Origin: Ectocarpus siliculosus
Taxonomy: Eukaryota; Sar; Phaeophyceae; Ectocarpales; Ectocarpaceae
DNA: 64,000 nucleotides
Reading direction: 5' to 3'
Assembly: GCA_000310025.1 (NCBI GenBank)
Contig: FN649731.1
Span: 2,275,114 to 2,339,113 of the forward strand
Shown here: one piece after another, positions 12,201 through 23,000 of the stretch
How the letters are laid out: each line of letters starts with the position of its first letter
Numbering within the stretch: position 1 is the first letter of the stretch
Notes under the pieces: generated by a model
Databases searched by the model: none
What the model saw: only the letters and a program-made list of their open reading frames with translations
What the model was told of the DNA's origin: nothing
Position numbers and translations under genes: made by a program

Positions 12201-15200
12201 CATTCGATGAAGCTCACACGGCACGGGCGCAAGCAGACAAAGGACAAGAGGTGGAGGTCGACAGAAGAGTAGGTGAAGGGTCGAACATGACGACATACCA
12301 GTGTCGGAAACGCGGTTTGGTACCAGGTTCATGCAACCCCCCCCCCCCCCCCCCTACCCCGTCACACAGCGCCGAGCATTTGTGCTCACACGCGATCTTA
12401 TCCGTGATGGAGCTACATCACAAAGCGGGCACGACTAGACCCACAGGATAGCGGAGCGCAGGGTCGCGCGCACCTGGCGTACAGTGTCCCTGTCTTGGAC
12501 ATCTTTCCGCATGACCTTCACCACCACAGGCGTCGTCCCGTAGAAAGCCGTGTATATGGTGCACCGGCTACCGTTTACCATGAATTCCACCGTCGTGAGC
12601 TGCTCCCATCGCACCTGGAAATAGTCGAGGAGGTGTGGTTCGCATGATTGGTTGTTTGGAATCCACGATATATGTAACAAGCAAAAACACGGCACCAGGA
12701 GAGTGCTGGAAAGAGCTACAACAGACATGGAGAGTAACGACTCTTCGATCTAGTCACGGCACCAACACATGAGTGGTCCCAATAGATCACAGACAAGGTC
12801 GTCGACAAACAAGGAAGGTGAGACGTTGAAAACACGACAGCGAAGGCCTAGCGTTGGGTTGCGGGGAAACCACCGCTGCTCAAGACGGACACCAAAAACT
12901 TCCGCTCTTAGCTCAACATTACCCGGTCACTCTGGGTCGAGCGGAGCTCTCTCCTGACGCAGACAAGAATAATTGAGATGAGGAGACACCTTCAAACTTT
13001 TACGGGTTGGTTCAGCAGCAAATAATTGGCCGACCAAAACTCACATCTAGGTTGAGCGGGCCATCCCCCAGGGGCAGGCTGGGGCTGGTAGCGTTTTCCG
13101 ACATATTGCTCGGCGTCTGGTGTCGCGTTGTATCGGATGTCCCGTTGATATTGAAACAAGCAAGCGCAACATGGCAAGCACGACCGGTAAGCAAGCGTGA
13201 GAATCGGCCATCTACGAGGTCGAAATTTAAGCAGTGATGCTTACTTCACGACGCGAAAAGCGCATGCTAGAGGCAACTAGGGGCAACGGCTGCGGGGCTG
13301 TCCTCATAGATATATTTCAACACATGGCGGTGTAAACTAGACGTGATACACAACAGAGTGTCACCAGATAAGAACCAAGAAAACACCAACGGACAAAAAT
13401 AAACGAATAGTCCTGTCCGTTACATGAAACAATAGTGGGGGGGGCGGGGGCGGGAATTGTCCGCGCTCGGCTAAGCGTACACAATACCAAGACCCTTACA
13501 CATGAAGGAAACAAAAAAGGTACACATGATACCAGTAAAACTATCGTACCAGCGAGCGAACGGGACGACACGCCATGGGCACCCATGTGCTGCCACGACA
13601 AACCCACCCAAGTGCGGGCAGAATCTCTACCAGCGAGGAGAGGTTGTTATCGTATTTTAGTACAAGTATCGCTGTCTCTTACTCGGGACTTCCTGGCCGG
13701 GCTGCCGCTGCCGTCCTCCTTGGCGTAGGCCGGAAAGGACGCCGATATTGCCACGCCCGCCGCCTTAGACAGCTGAGTCAAGACCGACACGGCCGTGTCT
13801 TGTCGCTGCGAAAAAAACATAGACACAGGTAGGTGGTTGCAACAGCAGTGGGGGGGGGGGGTACAGCGGGAGAACAGCAGCGCGACAAAGAGAGTTCGAT
13901 TCGGCCGAGGAAGGAAAGATAAGACAACATGCAGTACAGACAGCAGCTTGACGAAAAAACAACAACAGCCTGCTGGGAAGCGAGAGCTGCGTCACGGCAC
14001 AAATGCGAGCTGAACATTCAATCACGGTCATAGATCGCTACGCCGGGCCTCGTCGACGCGTACCTGTAGGCGAGCACGGCAAAACGAACAACACAGGTGT
14101 CCCAAATAAAATCAAACGAAAAAATATGCACCTCGTGCTTTGTTGCTTCAACCACCAGATTCATACCATCCATTACCATCCATACCCAGGGCCGCAGACT
14201 GGTACATACTGTTCGGAAACTCCGACGCCTACTGGTTGTTCGTCCGGCCGGTGGAGGGTACACCACACGGGCAGCATGGACGAGGAACAGCAGGGCGGGG
14301 CGTAGGCAATGTGGTATGCCCCGAAATACGCCCGCCAACCATCTCAAAAAGAAGAGACACCATCAGCGGCACCCACTCTGTTGCCAACATGTCAGCTGTC
14401 GCTCTCTCGGCAGCTTAGTCAAAGCGTCCTTGCGGGGGGGAATTCCCAAGTTTGAAGTGTAGGCGTCTGGTGCTTGACCGCCAAGTCAAGGGCGTCAAAA
14501 GGACGACAGGCAGTGCGAAAATCGACTTTTGTGGGTAAAACGCGTTTCTCCAACGGTGTAGCACTCACGTTCACGTCGTGCTCGGCAAAGAAGACGAAGC
14601 AGAGGTCCCTCCGGAGCACGGAGAGGCTGATGGGGAGAGCTACGGCCGTGTTTAGGGGCAGGCTGGTATGGAGAGGAGTGTCCGGGTGCATCGAGGTGAA
14701 CCACAGCAGCCGCTCCTGCTTCCGCGCCTCGTCAACAAGCTACGCAAAAAAAACAACAACAAAAGAGGAGTCGGGTGAATGGGGAAGGATTCGGTGGTCA
14801 ATGCGCACATGAGGGGTTAGGTGATGCCACTGAAGCAAATCTCGCCGAGAGGTATTACACAAACTATTGCCAGCCCGCAAAATTATCTGCCTTTTTTTCT
14901 AAAAAAAGGAATTGGTGGACGTCGGAATAGGATTTTCGCACGTCCAGAATGACGCTGCACTTTCAAAATCAAACTACAATGGTTTTTGGGTTCAAGCGGC
15001 AGAGACGACAAAGCGTGATTACTGCTACTTGCCACATCGAACCTGCAGCATTGAAACTTTAGCGTTGCTCCCCCCGGACGATCATGTTACCAGAGCCCAC
15101 GCACAAAACCACCGTCTACATTGTAATGTCGGCCTAGAGCAGTGCCACTGCTTTACGACACGGACGTCGGTCGAGTGTTTCAGAAGATGGTTCAGGACGC

Positions 15201-18200
15201 GCCAAAGTGCTGTGCTCTACTGACTTACTCCGCGGCTGTTGACATTGTCCCGGTGCCACTTCGTAGAGGAAATAACCAACCCAGGCGGGCGGGTCAAATG
15301 CAACTGCAAAAAAACGGCAGCTACAGCAATTTCCGCGCATCCTGTGACCTGTTGCACCTTTTTATTATTCTTCCTTATGGTGGCTTTCACCGGATTTGTT
15401 CGCCCCGAGATAGAACAGAAAGATCCACATACTCGGACACCAAAAGTGTGGCGGGGCTCGCCCGTTTAAAAAAACAACAACAGACCCCGAGTTGGAGTTG
15501 AGTGTGCGGCAAAACAAGGAATAGATAGGCTGTGGTCGAGGTTGCGCTGGTTTGCAGCTGTGTGGAGATGTGGACATGGGGCTGCGGCGAGTGAGCTGTG
15601 CGGGCCGGGAACATCCTCTGGCACAAACTGGGAGCACCCTCCGGCACTACCCTCGGAGGGAGGGGGGCAATCCACAGACAGCGGCGGCACATGCTGCGGT
15701 TTATATCCATCATCATTGGTTGCGGTACTAGTGGTTGCCGTACTGGTCATGGTCACAGCAGCCGCTGCCGCTACTTGTTGCGCTCCTGTTGGTCAGCACA
15801 CGACGAGGACATATTCTTGCGCTCACGGGTGTTGACTGTGGACCCCGTTGCGTGTTGTGCGCAGATGTGGAGACTCTCCCTCGTGCCGTGTGGCAACTAG
15901 GCGAGAGCGCGAAAACGACAGCAGCAGTAACAGCAGTACAGCGGTCGTACCGTCCGTCCTTTAAGGAAATTAGTCGCCATCTTACCTTGAGTAGACCACC
16001 TTTTGAGACCTCGGAATATTAGCTTCGTCCAACTCTTTTCCCTTTTCTCCCTCTGCTCTCTGCTCTCTTCTTTCTTCTTTTGCTTTCCTTTTTCCAGTCT
16101 ATGGTTACCTCGCATACCGTGCAGAGGCGAGCGGAGTGTCCTAGACCATCTGTCGTTCATTTCTATTGACTTGCAGACCCTTCGGGTCCATTTTATTTTC
16201 GTAACCTTCTTGGGTAAGTTAGCCTATGACCACGGGAATCGACCGCGTAGTACGGACAGAAGAAGGTACTGGGTAGAGAGAATCAACGGTTTTTTATGTG
16301 AAGACAACACAACAACTCGGGGTAGAATATATCATCTTGATTTAAAATCATCTTGAATAAATCTAAAAGAAAGTCCGGTGACATGAAGTTTTGACCCCGA
16401 GTTCAGCTCGCTCGAACTGCAGGAGAAAAAAAAATTGTCTCTCGTGATTTCACCCAATCAAACCAAAGGGTTCTGTGGATCTTCTGTTCTTAGCGGGGTC
16501 GGGGCGTGAACTCGGGGCGTACAATACCGGTTACGACCCACCGACACAGACTACAAAGGATGGGATAGATCAGCAGGTATTCGTAGCGTCATTGGAGGCT
16601 ACCTGTGTTTCTACGATTTCCTCGAGCAGCAAACAGCGATATCTCCACCGCGTGTAACAGGTTCTTGTGCCTCTGCTGTTGTTTGCATTTTCTCGGGATG
16701 CACACTCACGTATGCATACGCCTGTGGGTAACGCTGGGCAAATCACGCGTGGTGGCCCCAACCTATTAGGGCCGGTCTTAACGCAGGAATCAGATCTCGA
16801 AATCACATTCAGATTTGGTTATAAGACCGGAAGATCCAAAGAACTCTGTTTTTGATTGGGCACAAAGTTCTTCCGCCGGTCTCCTCTTTAGGACTTACAA
16901 CAGGACGACCCAAAACCAAAGCAAATCTCGAAATCACATTCAGATTTGGTTATAAGACCGGAAGATCCAAATAACTCTGTTTTTGATTGGGCACAAAGTT
17001 CTTCCGCCGGTTTCCTCTTTAGGACTTTAAAACAGGACGACCCAAAACCAAATCAGATCTCGAAATCACATTCAGATTTGGTTATAAGACCGGAAGATCC
17101 AAAGAACTCTGTTTTTGATTGGGCACAAAGTTCTTCCGCCGGTCTCCTCTTTAGGACTTAAAACAGGACGACCCAAAACCAAATCGGGATTTGAAAAAAG
17201 GTGAAGTCATTCCATCAGATCCCGATTTGGGTGAACCGCAACCAAGTTCGAACATTAGCGGTCTACTCGCATGCACGGCGCGTGCCCACCTAGCCCCATC
17301 CACACGAACTCCATCCACCGCCGAGCACAGAGGAGAGAGAAAGCATAAAAAGCCAACCCAAAGGGAGGGTGACTGCGCATCGTTGTTGCACGTGACTGGC
17401 GCCGAAAGAAACGTGTGTGGGGTGTGTTGGTCTGTGGGGCAATGTCCCGTGGGTTGTCCAACATCAAATGCACAGATGAATTGGTGGCTTTCCGTCGGAC
17501 GAGGCTCGATTCAAAGTCTCACATGCATAGACATCGTGTCAGTACCGCACAGAGGCCATGTACGCGTTGGTGTGTGCTTCTCGGGAGCGATAGCTCCCCA
17601 TCTGGTGTGGTCACGTCACAAGAGCACGTCACAACAGCAATCTGGTAGTTGGCAAGCGGCGGACCTCTCGGGTTGTTCGCGGTGGACTGCAGAGACTCGT
17701 TTCCACTTGGCAGATCTGCCGTTAAGACACACAGGCCATTCCGTCCGGATTTGGGTAGATCCGACTCTTCTATTTTTATATCGAAATGTGATTTTCGAGA
17801 TCTGATTTCTTCGTTAAGACCTACCCTTAATACGTACTCATCTCTCGTCTGTTTGGATGTCTGAAAAAATGTACCAGAGAACATATCACCAACCTCTGGT
17901 ACACAGGATCTATGCTATACACACAAACAAAATCGGGCGTATTCGGTGATTGTCTAATGGGCCGCACGCATTGACTTGCGGACCCCACGGGGCCAGTTTA
18001 TTTGAGTGTACCTTTCTAGGGTAAGTTAACCTGTGACCACGGGCATCGACCGCGTCGAGTGTTGGATCAGTACGGACATACGAAGGTACTGGGTAGAGAG
18101 AAATCGGAACAGTTTTAAATGTGAAGAGAACCACAACAACAACCACAACAACAACGCACGTTGGAACTCAATGTTGAAGGCACGCCGAGGACTAACGAGA

Positions 18201-19765
18201 CGTATATATGTATCCCGACCCGGAGGGGTTAGGATGTGAGGATTTGCCCCAACACATGCGTGCCTCGATGGGATTGCCGGGAAATAAAAAATGGTACTCT
18301 GTAAACAATAATTGATTTCTGTAGGTGCGGTATTTCCGAGCACAGCGCGCCTCTTGGTCCCTGTGTGTTGTGGTTTGCTAGAGACTGGCCACAACAGCTT
18401 TGTTACGCCGATCATCAACTTATTTGCCCGGCGGGCGCTTTCGGAAGAAAAACCGCTTCTTTGACAAGAGAAAGCACGCCGTCACACACTGCTGTGTACG
18501 TGGCATACTTACTTATATCTTAAGCACTCTAGCTTGCGAACATGTGGCGACAGCACCTGGCACGCGCCCGCACACTTGCACGTGCGTTACAACCACTCAT
18601 GTCGCTGAGTGTACACACGTCGACGAAAATGCAATGTCTAGAAACTCAAGCACGTGCCTGTTGCTCTTGCGCACGTACGTGTCCACGTGCTCGCGAAACT
18701 CTGCTGCATACTGCCAGCAATATTGTATATTGGAGCCACCGCCGACGGATAAATATTTTCCGTAACCTGCTGCACAAGAAACCGTCACTTACCGACAACT
18801 AACCGACGTAATTACAGAGGGCTCGTCGGACAGATGGAGGCCTGCAACGGCGGGCGTTTGAGGCGCGACCACAGGTACCAATTTTGTGCCGTTGTAACGG
18901 AGCGTCAAGGCATGACTACTGCTGAAATTACTGATCATTACGCATTCAACCATGGTCGCCGCACTGCAGTGTGGGTCGTGCAAATCTCTTACCCCCGGAG
19001 AAAGCGAATGTCTTGCGCTGGTGTTGTCGTCCCTCAGCGCACCCTGAACATCCTTGAAGCTCTCGATCGTGGCTGGCCGTGCGTACACGTGGAGGCACAT
19101 GGGTTCTAGCGGCTTTCCCTCGGCAGCGCTGATTTCGCCGGTGTATGTCCAGACCTGTCCAGATTCAGGTTTTTCATGAAGCAGAGAACGGGCGCCGGCA
19201 CAGCCAGCCGCATCTACTGCAGTGTTGTTGGGAGAGCAGAACAAATTTCTACCATGCATTCATGTTCGGCAATGCTACTTTCGCTCCATGTCACCCCGTT
19301 GATCTCTCTCTCTCTCTCTTTCTCTGTCTCTCTGTCTCTCTGCCTCTCCGTCTCTATTGCACGAAGACGAGAAATAAACAGCACAGACAGCTAGGTACCA
19401 CTCCAACGCTCTCGCCTGCTGTTATCCCACACTGAACACTAAACACCCTCGTCGCGTACCTCGGCAATTTGGAACTGAAGCAAAGAGCACACCGCCGCAA
19501 GACAACGGTCTGTGGCATCGAGGTTAGAGGTGTCATGGCTGAAATCCTCCAGAGGGTCGAAAGTCGTGCGCCCCCCGTCCTGGGAGTCCGTGGGCGGCAG
19601 CGGCGGGGTGTGGGAGATCGACCTTGATGGTGGGGCGTCCTGGAGAGGCTGGATGTATTCAACATGGTCCGGCGGCGGCAGTAGAGGCGGGTGGCACGAC
19701 CCCGAAAACGCCCTTCGGATTCGTGGCTCGCTGCCGCTGCTGTCGAGCGCCAAAGGGGAACTCAT
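9278..19765 (-). CDS. TKL-like protein kinase with conserved N-terminal region (kinase A)
   Basis: A predicted serine/threonine kinase, intact and 597 residues long. Twelve exons join in phase: 19765-19460, 19154-18993, 14739-14569, 13805-13683, 13116-13045, 12614-12474, 12022-11829, 11468-11238, 10982-10924, 10438-10359, 9950-9820 and 9401-9278 (TAG). The kinase domain spans about residues 280-560. It has VVVK (Lys 311), [19 protein letters not shown] (catalytic Asp 422), a DLG in place of DFG (Asp 440), MAPE at 469-472 and an Arg-Pro pair in subdomain XI. The glycine loop is degenerate (NGSRCTIYTA). Residues 1-280 are not a domain I can name, but they align with kinase B, for example LHTSLPLNTAVALP against [14 protein letters not shown]. 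The C-terminus is basic and Ser-rich. Intron 2 is 4.25 kb and full of repeats. The start shares a 281-bp spacer with kinase B. Confidence 0.85.
16165..16316 (+). repeat. SINE-like dispersed repeat, copy 1
   Basis: Shares with the copies at 17970, 29384 and 50181 the core GGTACTGGGTAGAGAG, then a CAACGGTTTT-like run, then ATGTGAAGACAACA ending in CAA repeats. Near its 5' end is a short hairpin at 16176-16188 (GACCC, loop TTC, GGGTC). A simple-repeat tail and 5'-truncated relatives point to a retroposon. Confidence 0.7.
16769..17826. mobile_element. Non-autonomous PIF/Harbinger-like element
   Basis: The ends are inverted copies of about 45 bp with a few mismatches. The left end begins GGGCCGGTCTTAACG and the right end, read inward on the opposite strand, begins GGGTAGGTCTTAACG; both continue AATCAGATCTCGAAA. 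TTA flanks both sides (16766-16768 and 17827-17829), which fits the 3-bp target duplication of the PIF/Harbinger group. No transposase frame lies inside. The left third is made of three direct repeats of 131-132 bp. Confidence 0.75.
16794..17188. repeat. Three tandem 131-132 bp repeats inside the Harbinger-like element
   Basis: The units begin with ATCTCGAAATCACATTCAG at 16794, 16925 and 17057 and are nearly identical, so the amplification is recent. Each unit begins with part of the terminal inverted repeat, so the array repeats an end of the element. Confidence 0.9.
17970..18155 (+). repeat. SINE-like dispersed repeat, copy 2
   Basis: Same family and orientation as the copy at 16165, starting ATTGACTTGC and ending in CAACAACAACCACAAC. 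It has GTGACCACGGG and the GGTACTGGGTAGAGAG core. The two copies flank the Harbinger-like element. Confidence 0.7.
19303..19355. repeat. CT-rich microsatellite in an intron
   Basis: A run of CT and CTGT repeats in the first intron of kinase A. Confidence 0.8.
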
Positions 19766-20046
19766 GTCGCTCGGTGCTGAGGAGACAGACGCAGGCTAGC
19801 AGAAGTGACAACAGCCACCACCACTACAACAGCAGCGACATCAAGCTCAACACACCACCGAGAGAATGGAAGGTTCAACGTCGACAACGTGCAACGTCGA
19901 ACACTGGATAGTTTAGAGAAAACCACGAAATTGCAACAAAAATACGTAACGCCTTCGTGCATTATCTGTGGGTGCCCACGCTTGTTGCCCCGCACCAAGC
20001 GACGTCAAACAAACACAGCATACCAACAGCACTTTAGCGGTGGGCC
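19766..20046. promoter_or_regulatory. Shared intergenic spacer between head-to-head kinases
   Basis: Only 281 bp separate the two predicted ATGs, so both promoters and both 5' leaders must fit or overlap here. Near the middle is an imperfect dyad: GTTCAACGTCG at 19873-19883 and CAACGTCGAAC at 19892-19902, inverted with 9 of 11 matches. Its centre is about 18 bp from the midpoint of the two ATGs. No TATA box is evident. A bidirectional promoter is an inference from spacing and symmetry. Confidence 0.5.
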
Positions 20047-23000
20047 ATGGCGGTGTTGCCTGATGTACTCGAGGATACGGGCTCTCAATCGCCCGTGCCC
20101 CCGGATGCCGAACTTCTGAAAGTTGATACCTGTCTCAGCGTCGGGGCGCTGTCGTTGAAGTTCGACATAGCAGAGCTCTGGCGGTTTGGGCCGGACACCA
20201 GCAAGAGCAGAAGCGGTAAGGCACGGGAGGTGCGGGGAGGTGCGGGGGGCGCCAGCGGCGTGGCCGGAGGGGGTAACGTGAAGGCTCACTGCGAGCACGT
20301 GTACACGATGCCCGCGACGTTGAAGACATACAGCGGGCGCATCATGGGGATGTGGAATTCCGGCTTTGACGATTCGAGAGCACCTCAGCATCATGTACTT
20401 TCGCCGCAGGTGCGTGTTGGAAGGGGTGGGGCGGAGGACAGCAGTAGCAAGAGCCGGAGACAACAGCAGTGGGCTCAACAGAGACGCGAGGAGAGAGGCT
20501 AGGAAGGGTTGGAATCATACATACGTGTGTCTGGACAGCAGCACATTAGGTCATTTCATTTGAGAAAGTACAGTTCTCCATCCATACGTGGACATGTCGG
20601 GTCGGGGGAAGGGAGTGTAATTGTGGCAGATTCTATTCCGCCGCTTTCGTCTTTCCGTGTGTCCCTCCTTCCCGATGATGTAAGAATATTCTACATGTGG
20701 ACGTCCTGCGATACATCAGAGATATAAAGGTACAGTCGACCCCGCTTTAATGACACACCACGTTTTCCCAAGAAAACCGAACCGCTAGCAGATGGAATGA
20801 ATCTTTCCATACACCCACACGCAGTGTGCGGGCTGCAGCAGACCGCTGTTGATTTTCTGGGGGGGGGTCGAATGGTGGAAAACCCTGCCCCCCCCATTTT
20901 TTCACATCTGCGGGGCACCATGTTTCTGAAAAAATTTGTGTCCTTAAAGCGGGGAGTGTCTTATAAATGGTGTCTTTAAAGCGGGGACGACTGTATTGCA
21001 ATGTCTCTCTGCCGCTCTTCTATGTCCCTCCTTCCCGACGACCTACTTGAGCCTACTAAAACTTCAACAATTGACTTGTAAAATCTTCAAATCTGCATGC
21101 ACTCGGGTAGTTTCCGGTTCAGCGCGGTGAATCGTAAGTAGTGTCTACGAGGTGGTAGATATCTGGCTCCATTCAGCACAGGACCACACGTAATTAGCTG
21201 CAAGACTGGCGTCTTTTCATTGGTCAATCCAGCGTGGTCGATGCTTATCATATACTGTGTCCACGAGCTGGGTCGTGGTAATGGTGTGTCTACTGCTGTG
21301 AACCCGGAAGCTGGATCGTGTCCTCCATTCTCCTCCGCGGCCCTCCTCTCGGGGGATCCCGATGACTAGAATGAGAGTCCGCGTGATTTCCCGCTATTAG
21401 GCCGACTGGCGTCATCGTTGGTCAGCCGGTAGCGCCGTCGATGTTAGTAATAGTTAGCAGAAGCACGATACTAGATCCAAGTGATCTTCCGGGGTGGGTT
21501 CACGAGAGCATGGCAATGTCATGAAGGGGTGATGCAAGGTGATAGTAGCAGGCAGCAGGACCAGCTCACAACTGACAGCCAGCTAACGTGTGTTTTTCAC
21601 GTTGTTTTTGACTCGAACAGCCCAGCAAACCTCAACGAATCAAAAGAAAATACTTACATACCAAGATCTGTATCCAGTAGTCTTACTTCTGTAGCATTTA
21701 CCGCACTGACCGACTGGCCAATATGGCTGAAGAAGCGGCATGGACAGCGAGCACCACGCTGAGTCCGAGCCTCGTGCTGTACCTGTTGGGCGGCCGAGAC
21801 ACTTCCCCGCTGGAGTTAGGCTTTACTGAGTCTTGATACATATCGCGTCTAGCTTTTGCATAATTCTTCGCGTAAAGACGGCAAAGACGGTGTTGATGAC
21901 ATTGTTCCAGACCCTGAGCGGGACGAAACAACGCACGACGAACTATTGTAAACTACGGGGTCCCCAACTGAGGGACTATGGAGAAGACTTGACCTAAGTT
22001 TCCAACCAACTTGTGTATACCGGTAGTGTTACTATGCGATTTGTCACCCCCATGTGACCGGTCGCAGTTTTGTCGTCTCGGGAGTTACGATTGTTGGTGA
22101 CATACAAAAAGTGGAATACTTCACACGCCAAACACAGGCAGCTGCCGCAGGCCTTCAAACATTGCATTAAAGCAAAACGAGCGATGCGACTGCTGTGCGA
22201 ATATTTCCCAATGATGGCGCTTCGGCGGAAGGTTGTTAGTGCAATCTACGAAGACTGCTGTTATCTCTGCTTCAAGCGTAATCGTCTCCATCTCTTCTTC
22301 GTTCTCGCGCCTGCAACCGCATTAATTGCAGCTGTGCGAGCAAGCGCGAGCGAGCGAGTGTCCGCTGTGGTTCAAATCAACCCCTGCGAGGAAGCTACAC
22401 CCGTCCCTGCCCATCAACACCGCTGTCGTGCTGCCGGTGCACTTGCACGTCGATTCGGACGACGAGGATAAGATGGCGGACGACACCTACATCGCGGTGC
22501 GTAATCCAGCTTTATCGAAGACACAACAGACGGAAGGGACTGAGACGCAAACCGTTGTCACGCCCGACCGTTGTATCTGTTGTCATGAGAGACCAAGATG
22601 TCGGTGGTGCATCGACGGGTGTGTTGCTGCTGTGTGTGCGTGCAAGCGCATTAATTTCTCACCGCAGCGCGAGTCATGCATTCATCCAATACTAGTTCTA
22701 CGAAGTGGTGTTTCGCTCGCCGCACGTATCATGACGCACGTTGGTTTGAATTAGCTGGTAGACAAGTTTCATATACACAAGTTGCCGGAGGGAGATCAAA
22801 TCAACCGCGCTCCCGCCACATGTGAAACTTGTAAGAATTGAAAGTAGTCATGGACGAACAGCTTCAGAATCATGCACAGAGAAGTCGTTCGGCGTGCTGT
22901 CTTCGTGAAGAGTTTGCTGGTCGAGCAGTTAATGATCTCCGTTCATTCTCCGCCTGTCTGACCCGTCAAAGCTTCGATCTCGCCATGTCTCGAACGTCGA

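Larger units (their letters stand above)
14740..18992 (-). other. Repeat-filled second intron of kinase A
   Basis: A 4.25-kb intron. It contains two SINE-like copies and a Harbinger-like non-autonomous element (listed separately). A Ser/Thr/Pro-rich open stretch on the minus strand at 15466-15756 could be a skipped or additional exon, but kinase B has no counterpart and I do not call it. Confidence 0.7.

Noticed and set aside
15466-15756. Ser/Thr/Pro-rich minus-strand frame as an extra exon of kinase A
   Set aside because: Kinase B has no counterpart at this point, and the exons on either side already join in phase.
16946-17161. Open frame across the 131-bp repeats
   Set aside because: It merely reads through tandem repeats whose length is near a multiple of three; there is no start context or relative.
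16165-18155. Copies 1 and 2 of the SINE-like repeat as LTRs of one element
   Set aside because: They are direct repeats around an internal segment, but their CAA tails differ in length, no primer-binding site or polypurine tract is seen, and solitary copies occur elsewhere.
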